Positions 52,701 to 60,018 of a stretch of 64,000 bases of DNA are shown one piece after another. The translations under genes and the position numbers were made by a program. The DNA is from Bacteroidota bacterium. GTDB taxonomy: Bacteria > Bacteroidota > Bacteroidia > Bacteroidales > FEN-979. The notes under the pieces were generated by a model. That model had not been told where the DNA came from. It worked only from the letters and a program-made list of their open reading frames with translations, and made no database searches. Positions within the stretch are counted from its first letter, which is position 1. Each line of letters begins with the position of its first letter. The stretch is from positions 19,304 through 83,303 of the forward strand of contig JAPLDJ010000006.1 of the NCBI GenBank assembly GCA_026391805.1, read 5' to 3'.

Positions 52701-53300
52701 CTTGTAATCGATCAGCCCCGCCATGTCTTCATTTTCAAAAATTTCAATTTTCTGGACCTCATGCGATGACCGGAACCCATCGAAGAAATGAAGGAACGGA
52801 ATGCGTGATTTGATGGCGCTGAGGTGGGCAACGCCGGCAAGGTCCATGATCTCCTGGACACTACCTGTGGCAAGCATGGCAAACCCGGTCTGACGGGTTG
52901 CATAGACATCCGAATGATCGCCGAAGATGGATAATGCATGAGCGGCTACTGTTCGGGCACTTACGTGAAAGACACCCGGGAGCAACTCTCCGGCAAGCTT
53001 GTACATGTTCGGGATCATCAGCAGTAAGCCCTGCGATGCCGTAAATGTTGTGGTGAGTGAACCGGCCTGTAAAGAACCGTGAACGGCGCCTGCAGCACCG
53101 GCTTCCGATTGCATTTCCACAACCCTGACTTCATCACCGAAAATGTTTTTTCTTCCGTGAGCAGCCCATTCGTCAACATTTTCAGCCATATTGGAAGAGG
53201 GCGTAATGGGGTAAATGGCGGCAACCTAGCTGAACATATAGGCCATATGCGATGCAGCCTGGTTTCCGTCGCAGGTAATAAACTTCTTTGCTTTTTTCAT
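49764..53300 (-). CDS. nifJ: Pyruvate:ferredoxin oxidoreductase, interrupted by an in-frame amber codon
   Basis: The enzyme splits pyruvate to acetyl-CoA and CO2 and reduces ferredoxin. From the ATG at 53300 the frame has 1178 codons. It reads KKFITCDGNQAASHMAYMFS, then TAG at codon 25 (53226-53228), then VAAIYPITPSSNMAENVDEWAA and the whole rest of the protein. Homologues have Glu (GAG) at the TAG place, so one base change separates it from an intact gene. The domains are complete: two [4Fe-4S] motifs (CIQCNQCAYVCPHAA and CTGCSNCVDVCPS), the CAGCGE segment and a thiamine-diphosphate site near GGDGWAYDIGYGG. A shorter product from the ATG at 53189 would lose the ITPSS segment that contacts pyruvate. 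Real mutation or sequence error cannot be told apart here. Confidence 0.88.
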
Positions 53301-53441
53301 CGGTTTAGAATTTGATTTAGTGTCAGATGAAATATCGTGTCTGATCAATTGAATTTACATGAATAAATCAAAGCCGGATATTTCTCAATATGTTGATTAT
53401 ACGTATTTTATATGTGCTCCTGTGAAACCTTTAACAATTTG

Positions 53442-53449
53442 CAAAGGTA
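53442..53449 (-). promoter_or_regulatory. Putative -7 box of nifJ
   Basis: On the minus strand TACCTTTG is a full -7 match, about 140 bases before the ATG at 53300 of the complete nifJ frame. It gives a long AT-rich leader. Confidence 0.4.
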
Positions 53450-53499
53450 AGGTTTCTTTTTTATTCTTCATAGGATTGGGGGGAATTATTTATCCGGGT

Positions 53500-53545
53500 G
53501 GCAAAGCAAATAGCGCCAGGCGCAAGGCGCTAAGCGCTAAGCGAA
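53500..53545. repeat. GCGCCAGGCGCAAGGCGCTAAG word repeat
   Basis: TAGCGCCAGGCGCAAGGCGC-type words stand just upstream of the -7 box of mutS2, in the divergent gap to nifJ. A related block lies at 49705-49752, on the other side of nifJ. Confidence 0.75.
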
Positions 53546-53552
53546 TTTTCCC

Positions 53553-53560
53553 TACTTTTG
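53553..53560 (+). promoter_or_regulatory. Putative -7 box of mutS2
   Basis: TACTTTTG matches the -7 consensus and overlaps an in-frame TTG (53558). Transcripts would start near 53567, only about 10 bases before the GTG at 53576, a nearly leaderless mRNA. Confidence 0.45.
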
Positions 53561-53575
53561 CGAAAAGTTCCACCC

Positions 53576-55834
53576 GTGGTATTCCCCTCAAACTTTGAAA
53601 CCAAGATCGGATTTGATCTCGTCCGGGAGATGATAATTGAGTTATGCATGGGGCCTGGCAGAAAGCTTGCCGGGGAGATTGATTTCTCGGATGATCTTGA
53701 AGCGGTCAGAACCATGTTGTCCCGGGTTGAGGAACTTCGCCGGATCATTCTTTCCGAAGAGCATTTTCCTTCACAGGATTATTATGATCTGACGGAGGAA
53801 CTGATCCGCGTCCGGATCCAGGGGACGTTCATTGAACCGGAAAACCTTACGCTGCTTAAGCTGTCCCTGTCGGCAATTTCACAGATCCTCATCTTTTTCC
53901 GCAAACAGCCTGCTGAAAAATATCCTTTCCTGTCAACACTGGCCGGAGATATTGATGTTGATCCCGGGTTGATCCGTGCCATCGAAGGTATTGTGGATGA
54001 ACGATCACAGGTCAGGGATGATGCTTCGGAAGCACTGAAGAAGATCCGCAGGGACCGTCGTTCAAAACTGGCACAGGTAGAGAAAAAAATCGCCCAGAGC
54101 ATGAAACTGGCGAGGAAATCCGGGTGGAGTCCCGACAATTCTGACCTTACCCTCCGGGGAGGCAGGCTGGTGATACCATTATTAGCTGCACACAAACGAA
54201 AGATCCAGGGCTTTGTGCACGATGAGTCTGCCACAGGGCAGACTGTTTACGTCGAACCGGCAGACGTGGTGGAAACCAACAATGAGATCCGTGAGCTGGA
54301 TTATGCCGAGCGCAGGGAGATCATCCGGATCCTCATGGAATTTGCAGACAACCTGAGGCCATCCTGCGAAGAACTGATCCGGGCTTATCATCTCCTGGCT
54401 GCCATTGATTTCATCCAGGCAAAAGCCCGGTTTGCTATTAAGATCAATGGGATACTGCCAAAGAAATTATCCGAAAGACCATATATTCTATGGCACAACG
54501 CCATCCATCCCTTGCTTTTTCTTTCGCATCAGCGTCAGAAAAAGAAGGTTATTCCACTATCCATCGTTCTGGATGACGAAAACCGTATCCTTATCATTTC
54601 AGGGCCCAATGCAGGAGGAAAATCAGTATGCCTGAAAACCGTCGGGCTGTTGCAATACATGTTCCAGTGCGGGATCCTTCCCCCGGTCAGGGAAGATTCG
54701 GAATTTGGCCTTTTCCGGAAGATCTTTATCGATATCGGCGATGAACAATCCCTGGAAAATGACCTCAGCACCTATACATCAAAGCTTCTGAATATTAAAT
54801 TCTTCCTGGAGAACCTTGATGATCATTCCCTCTTCCTGATCGATGAATTCGGTACCGGCACCGATCCTGCACTGGGCGGACCCATTGCAGAAGCAAGCCT
54901 GGAAGAGATCAACCGGAAAAATGCTTTCGGCCTTGTAACCACCCACTATTCGAACCTTAAGCTCCTGGCTGGCAGGATTCCCGGGATTGTGAACGGCGCA
55001 ATGCTTTACGACACGGCCAGAATGAAGCCGCTCTACCAGCTCAAGATCGGAAAACCAGGAAGCTCTTTTGCCTTTGAGATCGCCCGTCAGATCGGGTTTC
55101 CGGAAAAGGTTCTTGAAAATGCATCCGGGAAGACCGGGAAAAGCCAGCTTGATTTTGACCGTGAGCTCCAGAACCTGGAATCTGAAAAGACAGAATTGTC
55201 GCAGCGTTCAACAGAACTCAGGGTGGCCGATGATTTTCTGCATGAACTGATCGACAAATACGGAAAGATGAAGGAGGAGCTCGAAAATTCAAGGAACGAG
55301 ATCATCCGCAAGGCAAAAGAAGAAGCCATGGAGCTCCTGAACAGCTCGAACAAGCTGATCGAAAAAACGATCAAAGAAATCCGAGAAAGCCAGGCAGAAA
55401 AGAAGTTAACAAAAGAAGTAAGAAAGGAGATCGAAGAAAAGAAAGCCGAACTCATTGGTGAACAACCTGTTGAAGGAGTGTCAGGACAGAAGAAGAAGAA
55501 ATTCACTGCCGCGCCATTAATAAATGAAACCGCTGTATCATCCAGTCCTTACCAGTCCTATTATAATGACCTCCACCGGAAGCTTCTGAATTTCCAGCTT
55601 ACCCTTGATCTGAGGGGAAAAAGAGCCGACGAAGCCCACGGCGAGCTTCAGCGGTACATTGATGATGCCATCCTCCTGAGTCTTCCGGAGGTCCGGATCC
55701 TGCATGGAAAAGGCAATGGTATTCTCCGGCAGATCACCCGCGATTACCTTTCAACCGTTAAAGAGGTGAAGAAATTCTCCGATGAAGCGATCGAACGCGG
55801 TGGCGCCGGAATTACCGTGGTAGTATTTCGATAA
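53576..55834 (+). CDS. mutS2: Endonuclease MutS2
   Basis: MutS2 is a MutS-like ATPase with a C-terminal Smr nuclease. It is linked to control of recombination and to rescue of stalled ribosomes. The 752 residues show a start like the family (VFPSNFETKIGFDLVREMI), a clamp/lever region, Walker A GPNAGGKSVCLKT, DEFGTGTDPALGGPIAEA, a long coiled coil rich in Glu/Lys (about 530-640) and the Smr domain with LDLRGKRADEAHGELQRY and the LHGKGNGILRQ motif. No mismatch-binding domain is present. I chose the GTG at 53576 from the family alignment; the TTG at 53558 lies in the promoter box. Confidence 0.9.
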   Translation: MVFPSNFETKIGFDLVREMIIELCMGPGRKLAGEIDFSDDLEAVRTMLSRVEELRRIILSEEHFPSQDYYDLTEELIRVRIQGTFIEPENLTLLKLSLSAISQILIFFRKQPAEKYPFLSTLAGDIDVDPGLIRAIEGIVDERSQVRDDASEALKKIRRDRRSKLAQVEKKIAQSMKLARKSGWSPDNSDLTLRGGRLVIPLLAAHKRKIQGFVHDESATGQTVYVEPADVVETNNEIRELDYAERREIIRILMEFADNLRPSCEELIRAYHLLAAIDFIQAKARFAIKINGILPKKLSERPYILWHNAIHPLLFLSHQRQKKKVIPLSIVLDDENRILIISGPNAGGKSVCLKTVGLLQYMFQCGILPPVREDSEFGLFRKIFIDIGDEQSLENDLSTYTSKLLNIKFFLENLDDHSLFLIDEFGTGTDPALGGPIAEASLEEINRKNAFGLVTTHYSNLKLLAGRIPGIVNGAMLYDTARMKPLYQLKIGKPGSSFAFEIARQIGFPEKVLENASGKTGKSQLDFDRELQNLESEKTELSQRSTELRVADDFLHELIDKYGKMKEELENSRNEIIRKAKEEAMELLNSSNKLIEKTIKEIRESQAEKKLTKEVRKEIEEKKAELIGEQPVEGVSGQKKKKFTAAPLINETAVSSSPYQSYYNDLHRKLLNFQLTLDLRGKRADEAHGELQRYIDDAILLSLPEVRILHGKGNGILRQITRDYLSTVKEVKKFSDEAIERGGAGITVVVFR

Positions 55835-55839
55835 TTGAA

Positions 55840-56056
55840 TTTCGCTTTTCGCATTTCTCTATTTTCTTTTTCACCACATTAGTCACATTAGGTCACAATA
55901 GTTCTTCGTGGATCTTCGTGTAATCCTTCGTGGATCTTCATGTAACAATTCTTCACCACGGATTTTCACAGATTAACACACCTGCCTGCCGCAGGCAGGG
56001 ATTTGTCACAGACTTCTCTTATCCGATCTCTGACCTCTGACCTCTGACCTCCGTCG
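55840..56056. repeat. Composite word repeats upstream of the carboxyltransferase gene
   Basis: Families in order: TTCGCTTTTCGC (55842-55860), CACATTAGTCACATTAGG (55868-55903), TTCGTGGATCTTCGTG (55903-55947), the complement of AATCTGTG (55951-56015) carrying the 19-base palindrome at 55981-55999, and CTCTGACCTCTGACC (56028-56053). The array ends 12 bases before the promoter of the next gene. Confidence 0.85.
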
Positions 56057-56067
56057 CCCTAACACAA

Positions 56068-56099
56068 TTTTGGATTTAACGATTTTGATTGTACCTTTG
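56068..56099 (+). promoter_or_regulatory. Strong Bacteroidetes promoter of the carboxyltransferase gene
   Basis: TTTTG (56068-56072), 19 bases, then TACCTTTG (56092-56099): a consensus pair. It covers an in-frame ATG-like start at 56089, so the real start is the ATG at 56122. Confidence 0.8.
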
Positions 56100-56121
56100 C
56101 ACGTTTTCGAAAAACCCTACC

Positions 56122-57669
56122 ATGAGTTTACGTCAGAAGAGAAACGACCTTAAGAAGCGGATGCAGGAAGCATTCAAAGGCGGTGGCGAACAGGCTACCG
56201 AAAAGCAAATCGCCTCCGGGAAGATGACTGCCCGGGAGCGTATCAACTCGCTGCTCGACGCCGACACATTCCATGAATATGACCTTTTTGTAAAACATGC
56301 CGGAGTTGATTTCGACATGGATAAAAAATATCTTCCCGGCGACGGGGTCATAACGGGCACCGGGAACATTAATTCCTGGCCGGTTTGCATCTTCGCCCAG
56401 GATTTTACCGTCGCAGGTGGTTCGCTTGGATACATGCATGCCAAGAAGATCACCAAGATCATGGATCATGCAATGAAGATGAAAGTTCCCCTGATCGGGA
56501 TCAACGATTCCGGCGGGGCACGTATCCAGGAAGGGGTAAATTCACTGGCCGGCTACGGCGAAATTTTTTACAGGAATACACAGGCTTCAGGCGTCATACC
56601 GCAGATCTCGGTGATCCTTGGTCCCTGTGCAGGAGGAGCAGTCTATTCCCCGGCCCTGACCGACTTTGTTTTTGTCGTCGATAAGATATCCAAAATGTTC
56701 ATAACCGGTCCCGAAGTCATTAAAACGGTGCTGGGTGAAGAAATCTCGATGGAAGACCTGGGCGGTGCCCGCGTGCATGCTGAAATCACCGGTAATGCAC
56801 ATTTCTATGCCGAAAGTGAAAAGGAATGCTTTGAGCAGATCAAAAAGCTGGTCAGCTTTATTCCATGGAACAATGAAAAGACTGCGGAAACATTTCCCAA
56901 GAAAGCACCTAAATCAAGACAATACAAGATCGACCATATCTTCCCTGTCAACCAGATGGAACCTTACGATGTGCGGGATATCATAAAATCGATCTGTGAT
57001 GATTCCGATTTCTTTGAAGTGCATCAGTTATGGGCAGCAAATATTGTGGTTGGTTTTGCAAGACTGGATGGCCAGACCGTCGGTTTCGTGGCCAACCAGC
57101 CGCTGGTTCTTGCAGGTGTTCTGGATGTGGATTCATCCGACAAGGCAGCACGGTTTATCCGTTTCTGCGATGCCTTTAATATCCCGCTGGTGACCCTCGT
57201 TGACCTGCCGGGGTATCTTCCCGGTGTTGACCAGGAGCATGCCGGTGTGATCCGTCATGGAGCGAAAGTGCTTTATGCCTATTCAGAAGCTACTGTCCCC
57301 AAACTCACGGTAATTCTCAGGAAAGCATATGGCGGAGGGTATATCGCAATGTGCTCGCACCATCTCAGGGCCGACTTCGTTTTCGCCTGGCCTACGGCCG
57401 AAATTGCCGTCATGGGTCCCGAAGGCGCTGCAAACATCATTTTCCGGAATGAAATAAATTCATCCGACAATCCTGAAGAGACCCGGAAGAAACTCATTAA
57501 TGAATACCGGCAGAAATTTGCCAATCCATATGTGGCCGCTGCTTACGGATATGTTGATGCCGTCATCGAACCAACCGAAACAAGGGATTTCCTGGTACAT
57601 TCCCTCAACATTGCCGAACATAAGCGGGAAGCAACACCGAAGAAGAAGCATGGAATTCCACCATTCTAA
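56122..57669 (+). CDS. Acyl-CoA carboxylase/decarboxylase carboxyltransferase subunit
   Basis: The 515-residue protein has the two crotonase-like halves of the biotin-dependent carboxyltransferase beta type: an N-terminal half with INDSGGARIQEGVNSLAGYGEIF and ILGPCAGGAVYSPALTDF, and a C-terminal half with PLVTLVDLPGYLPGVDQEHAGVIRHGAK, KAYGGGYIAMCSHHL and MGPEGAANIIF. This matches propionyl-CoA carboxylase beta and the alpha subunit of methylmalonyl-CoA decarboxylase. In Bacteroidetes it belongs to the succinate-propionate route. A biotin carrier gene follows at 57793. No biotin carboxylase or sodium-pump subunit is in the window, so direction of reaction stays open. The strong promoter just upstream fixes the ATG at 56122. 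Confidence 0.9.
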   Translation: MSLRQKRNDLKKRMQEAFKGGGEQATEKQIASGKMTARERINSLLDADTFHEYDLFVKHAGVDFDMDKKYLPGDGVITGTGNINSWPVCIFAQDFTVAGGSLGYMHAKKITKIMDHAMKMKVPLIGINDSGGARIQEGVNSLAGYGEIFYRNTQASGVIPQISVILGPCAGGAVYSPALTDFVFVVDKISKMFITGPEVIKTVLGEEISMEDLGGARVHAEITGNAHFYAESEKECFEQIKKLVSFIPWNNEKTAETFPKKAPKSRQYKIDHIFPVNQMEPYDVRDIIKSICDDSDFFEVHQLWAANIVVGFARLDGQTVGFVANQPLVLAGVLDVDSSDKAARFIRFCDAFNIPLVTLVDLPGYLPGVDQEHAGVIRHGAKVLYAYSEATVPKLTVILRKAYGGGYIAMCSHHLRADFVFAWPTAEIAVMGPEGAANIIFRNEINSSDNPEETRKKLINEYRQKFANPYVAAAYGYVDAVIEPTETRDFLVHSLNIAEHKREATPKKKHGIPPF

Positions 57670-57671
57670 AG

Positions 57672-57780
57672 CGTAGTGAGCAGTGATGGGTGAACAGTGA
57701 ACGGAGGTCCGAGGTTACATAATCTGTGACTTAATCTGTGGAAATCCGTGAAAATCTGTGGTGAAAAAAATAAATAGCGA
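57672..57780. repeat. Word repeats between the carboxyltransferase and biotin carrier genes
   Basis: GTGAGCAGTGATGGGTGAAC words (57676-57700), then AATCTGTG words (57721-57770) and an AATAGCGAAA word touching the next gene. Confidence 0.75.
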
Positions 57781-57792
57781 AAATTGAGAGAT

Positions 57793-58119
57793 ATGGATAT
57801 CGAAACCGTTCTACCTGACTATCATACGTTCAATTTTGAGGAGGGGAATTACAAAACCACCTATACCAGGAAATACCAGAACCGGAAAGCTTATGAAGCG
57901 CCTGACCCCAGGAAGGTCTATGGCTTCATCCCCGGAACGGTCATGAAGGTCTATGTAAAGGAAAAGCAGCGTGTAAAAAAAGGCGAGCCCCTCCTGATCC
58001 TTCAGGCCATGAAAATGAACAACATCATTGCTGCTCCCATCAACGGAGTCATCAAAAAAGTTTACGTCAAAGTCGGGGACATGGTCCCAAAAATCCAGAT
58101 GCTCGTTGAATTTAAGTAG
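57793..58119 (+). CDS. Biotin carrier (biotinyl-domain) protein
   Basis: The 108 residues end in a biotinyl-lipoyl fold of about 70 residues: the biotinylated Lys lies in the motif LQAMKMNN, with flanking strands GTVMKVYVKEKQRVKKGEPLL and NGVIKKVYVKVGDMVPKIQMLVEF. The N-terminal 35 residues are polar and rich in Tyr and Lys. It follows the carboxyltransferase gene and surely serves it; the pycB-like subunit at 18.5 kb, which has no biotin domain, could also use it. ATG at 57793 is preferred to a TTG three codons upstream. Confidence 0.92.
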   Translation: MDIETVLPDYHTFNFEEGNYKTTYTRKYQNRKAYEAPDPRKVYGFIPGTVMKVYVKEKQRVKKGEPLLILQAMKMNNIIAAPINGVIKKVYVKVGDMVPKIQMLVEFK

Positions 58120-58151
58120 CAGATTGGGTTTTTTATATTCCTGAAAAGGTG

Positions 58152-58159
58152 TATCTTTG
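58152..58159 (+). promoter_or_regulatory. Putative -7 box of rpsT
   Basis: TATCTTTG is a full match, followed by the A of a likely start near 58166. It lies upstream of the heptamer array, which therefore forms part of the rpsT leader. Confidence 0.6.
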
Positions 58160-58181
58160 CACGCTATTTTAAAAAGAAGAG

Positions 58182-58279
58182 CGCCAAACGCCAAACGCCA
58201 ACCGCCAAACGCCAAACGCCAAACGCCAAACGCCAAACGCCAAACGCCAAACGCCAAACGCCAAACGCCAAACGCCAAG
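58182..58279 (+). repeat. Tandem heptamer array, 14 units of CGCCAAA
   Basis: Fourteen back-to-back 7-base units span 98 bases; the third unit reads CGCCAAC and the last CGCCAAG, the others are identical. The array lies between the rpsT -7 box and its start codon. It would also read as a peptide repeat in frame with rpsT, but the promoter and ribosome-protein homology exclude that. Confidence 0.97.
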
Positions 58280-58312
58280 CGAATAACAAATAACGAAAAA
58301 CGAATATCTACA

Positions 58313-58582
58313 ATGGCAAATCACAAAAGTTCAGAAAAACGAATCCGTTCAACCGAAACAAAACGAACCGAAAACCGCTACCAGGCGAAGACCGTCAGGA
58401 ATGCAGTGAAAAAGCTCAGGGGTACAGAGGATAAGGAAGAAGTTGCAAAGGATCTTCCCAAGGTTATTTCAAACCTTGACAAGCTGGCCAAGAAAAGTGT
58501 GATCCACAAAAATAAGGCTGCCAACCTGAAATCAAAGATGATGAAGAAGGCCAACGCACTGGCTAAAACAAAATCAGAATAG
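58313..58582 (+). CDS. rpsT: 30S ribosomal protein S20
   Basis: S20 binds 16S rRNA early in assembly of the small subunit. The 89 residues are the standard size: [22 protein letters not shown], then a helical hairpin rich in Lys and Arg ([44 protein letters not shown]). The frame stays open upstream through the heptamer array to 58157, but S20 proteins start at MANHKS, and the promoter lies at 58152, so the ATG at 58313 is used. The long repeat-filled leader is unusual for this gene, which in other bacteria is under translational control. Confidence 0.96.
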   Translation: MANHKSSEKRIRSTETKRTENRYQAKTVRNAVKKLRGTEDKEEVAKDLPKVISNLDKLAKKSVIHKNKAANLKSKMMKKANALAKTKSE

Positions 58583-58659
58583 TTCGCGGATAAAGCTGCC
58601 GCATTAACAATCCCAGAAACCACTGGTTTTGCGTTGGTCCAGACCTTCGGCATGACCAG

Positions 58660-58800
58660 TGTTTTTTTTGTGAGAAGTGAAAGGTGAGAAGTGAAAGGAA
58701 TTTCGGGTAAAAATAATCTGTGATAAATCCCTGCCTGCGGCAGGCAGGTGTGTAAATCCGTGTAAATCTGTGGTGAAGAATAAGTAGCGAAAAGCGAAAT
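58660..58800. repeat. Word repeats between rpsT and glsA
   Basis: GAGAAGTGAAAGG words (58671-58700), an AATCTGTG block (58713-58782) with the 19-base palindrome at 58730-58748, and TAGCGAAAAGCG words (58783-58798). Confidence 0.85.
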
Positions 58801-58813
58801 ACAAAGTACATCA

Positions 58814-59677
58814 ATGCCAGAAAACACCAAGGAAATATCTCCGAATTTCATCGACGTCAGGGCACTCTTTGCAACCAAGAACCCACGGCTTCTGAAGATA
58901 ATTCCGGGGGTTTTCTTTACGATAATAAAGAGGATCATCCACCAGGATTCGGTCAATGAAATTATTTACAACCACAGGGAGAAATCCGGTCTTGACTTCG
59001 TGGCTGCAACCCTGGATACTTTTGGGGTAAACATTGAGGCAGCGAAGGCCAGCGGATATCAGAGACAGGAAGATCAAGGTCCATTGATTCCTTCCTCAGG
59101 CCGCTTCATCATCGCCTCCAACCATCCGCTGGGCGGACTTGACGGGCTTGCACTGATGCATGTTGTCGGGAAGGTCAGGCCGGAAGTAGTTTTTCCTGTG
59201 AATGACCTGCTGATGTTCATTCCCGGGTTAGAGCCGCTCTTTATTCCCATAAATAAACACGGGAAGAATACCGAGAATGTCACGATCATTCATCAAACCT
59301 TTGCCTCTGATAAAACGATTCTCTATTTTCCGGCAGGTCTTGTTTCAAGAAAGGGAAAAAAAGGGACGATCAGGGACCTCGAATGGAAAAAGACCTTTAT
59401 CACCCAGGCGCGTAGGTACAACCGTGACATAATTCCGGTTTACATCACCGGGAGAAACACCAATTTCTTTTACAACCTTGCCAACCTCCGTAAAAAACTG
59501 GGCATAAAGGCAAACATTGAAATGCTCCTCCTTCCCGATGAGATGTTCCGCCAGAAAAACAAGACTGTCAGGCTCACCTTCGGCGATCCCATTCCCTGTT
59601 CATCCCTTGATCGTTCTCATTCTGACCAGGAGTGGGCCGCGATCATCAGGGAGAAAGTTTATAGCCTGGCAGAGTAA
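58814..59677 (+). CDS. glsA: Acyltransferase of the glycine/ornithine lipid type (GlsA-like)
   Basis: The 287 residues carry the PlsC-type acyltransferase site: the H-x4-D motif in ASNHPLGGLDG, then NDLLMFIPGLEPLFIPINKHG and the ILYFPAGLVSRKGKKG block. This group makes the ester bond in acylated amino-acid lipids: in Bacteroides thetaiotaomicron GlsA adds the second acyl chain to N-acyl-glycine. The N-acyltransferase partner is 340 bases downstream on the same strand, in the reverse order of the classical pair but with repeat DNA between. No clear membrane helix; probably peripheral. ATG at 58814. Confidence 0.85.
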   Translation: MPENTKEISPNFIDVRALFATKNPRLLKIIPGVFFTIIKRIIHQDSVNEIIYNHREKSGLDFVAATLDTFGVNIEAAKASGYQRQEDQGPLIPSSGRFIIASNHPLGGLDGLALMHVVGKVRPEVVFPVNDLLMFIPGLEPLFIPINKHGKNTENVTIIHQTFASDKTILYFPAGLVSRKGKKGTIRDLEWKKTFITQARRYNRDIIPVYITGRNTNFFYNLANLRKKLGIKANIEMLLLPDEMFRQKNKTVRLTFGDPIPCSSLDRSHSDQEWAAIIREKVYSLAE

Positions 59678-59689
59678 TATCTTCTATAA

Positions 59690-60012
59690 AAACTCACCCC
59701 CTGCCCCGGTTCCCGTGGCTTAGGGCTGACTAAAAAGTTCATTTTTTTCACGCAGACCTGACTGCCGTCAGGCAGGTTTTCGCAGATTAATCGCAAATTT
59801 TCGCAGATGGCTCATAACCAAGCATATATTTCTGCGTGAATCTGCGTAAAATCAGCGTGAATCTGCGAGATATATTATATTTAAACTTATTGGACAGCCC
59901 CATTGAGGGGGTGCGTTTATGAGATCTTAAATAAAATTAACCTTTTCTTGCCTCACAGTCTTTTCTTTCTTCGTACTTTTAATTCCTAATTCATAATTCC
60001 TCATTCATAATT
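59690..60012. repeat. Repeat-filled gap between glsA and glsB
   Basis: The 340 bases hold no gene. Seen in order: a CACCCCCTGCCCCGG block with TAGGGCTGACTAAAAAG (59695-59730), a CGCAGA/CTGCGTGAATCTGCG word array in both orientations (59750-59870) with a degenerate copy of the palindrome (59757-59776), a GACAGCCCCATTGAGGGGG block (59893-59915), and TAATTCCTAATTCATAATTC words (59980-60012). A near -7 box (TACTTTTA, 59974-59981) may start glsB transcription. Confidence 0.7.
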
Positions 60013-60018
60013 GATTTT

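Noticed and set aside
53226..53228. TAG read as an amino acid (altered genetic code)
   Set aside because: Several firm genes here end with TAG (folC, wtpC, sppA), and no other gene shows an internal TAG, so a general recoding of TAG is not supported.
49705..53545. Related GCGC-word blocks on both sides of nifJ as ends of a mobile element
   Set aside because: The blocks (49705-49752, 53500-53545) belong to a word family also found elsewhere. They show no exact terminal match or target duplication, and nifJ with its PyrD-like neighbour is a normal pairing.
58182..58279. CRISPR array
   Set aside because: The 7-base units stand directly side by side with no spacers, and no cas gene is in the window. 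The other word blocks also lack constant repeats with unique spacers.
58157..58312. A protein extension of S20 made of repeated PNAKRQT-like residues
   Set aside because: S20 proteins start at MANHKS, and a full -7 box at 58152-58159 places the transcription start after the supposed start codon. The peptide repeat only mirrors the heptamer array.
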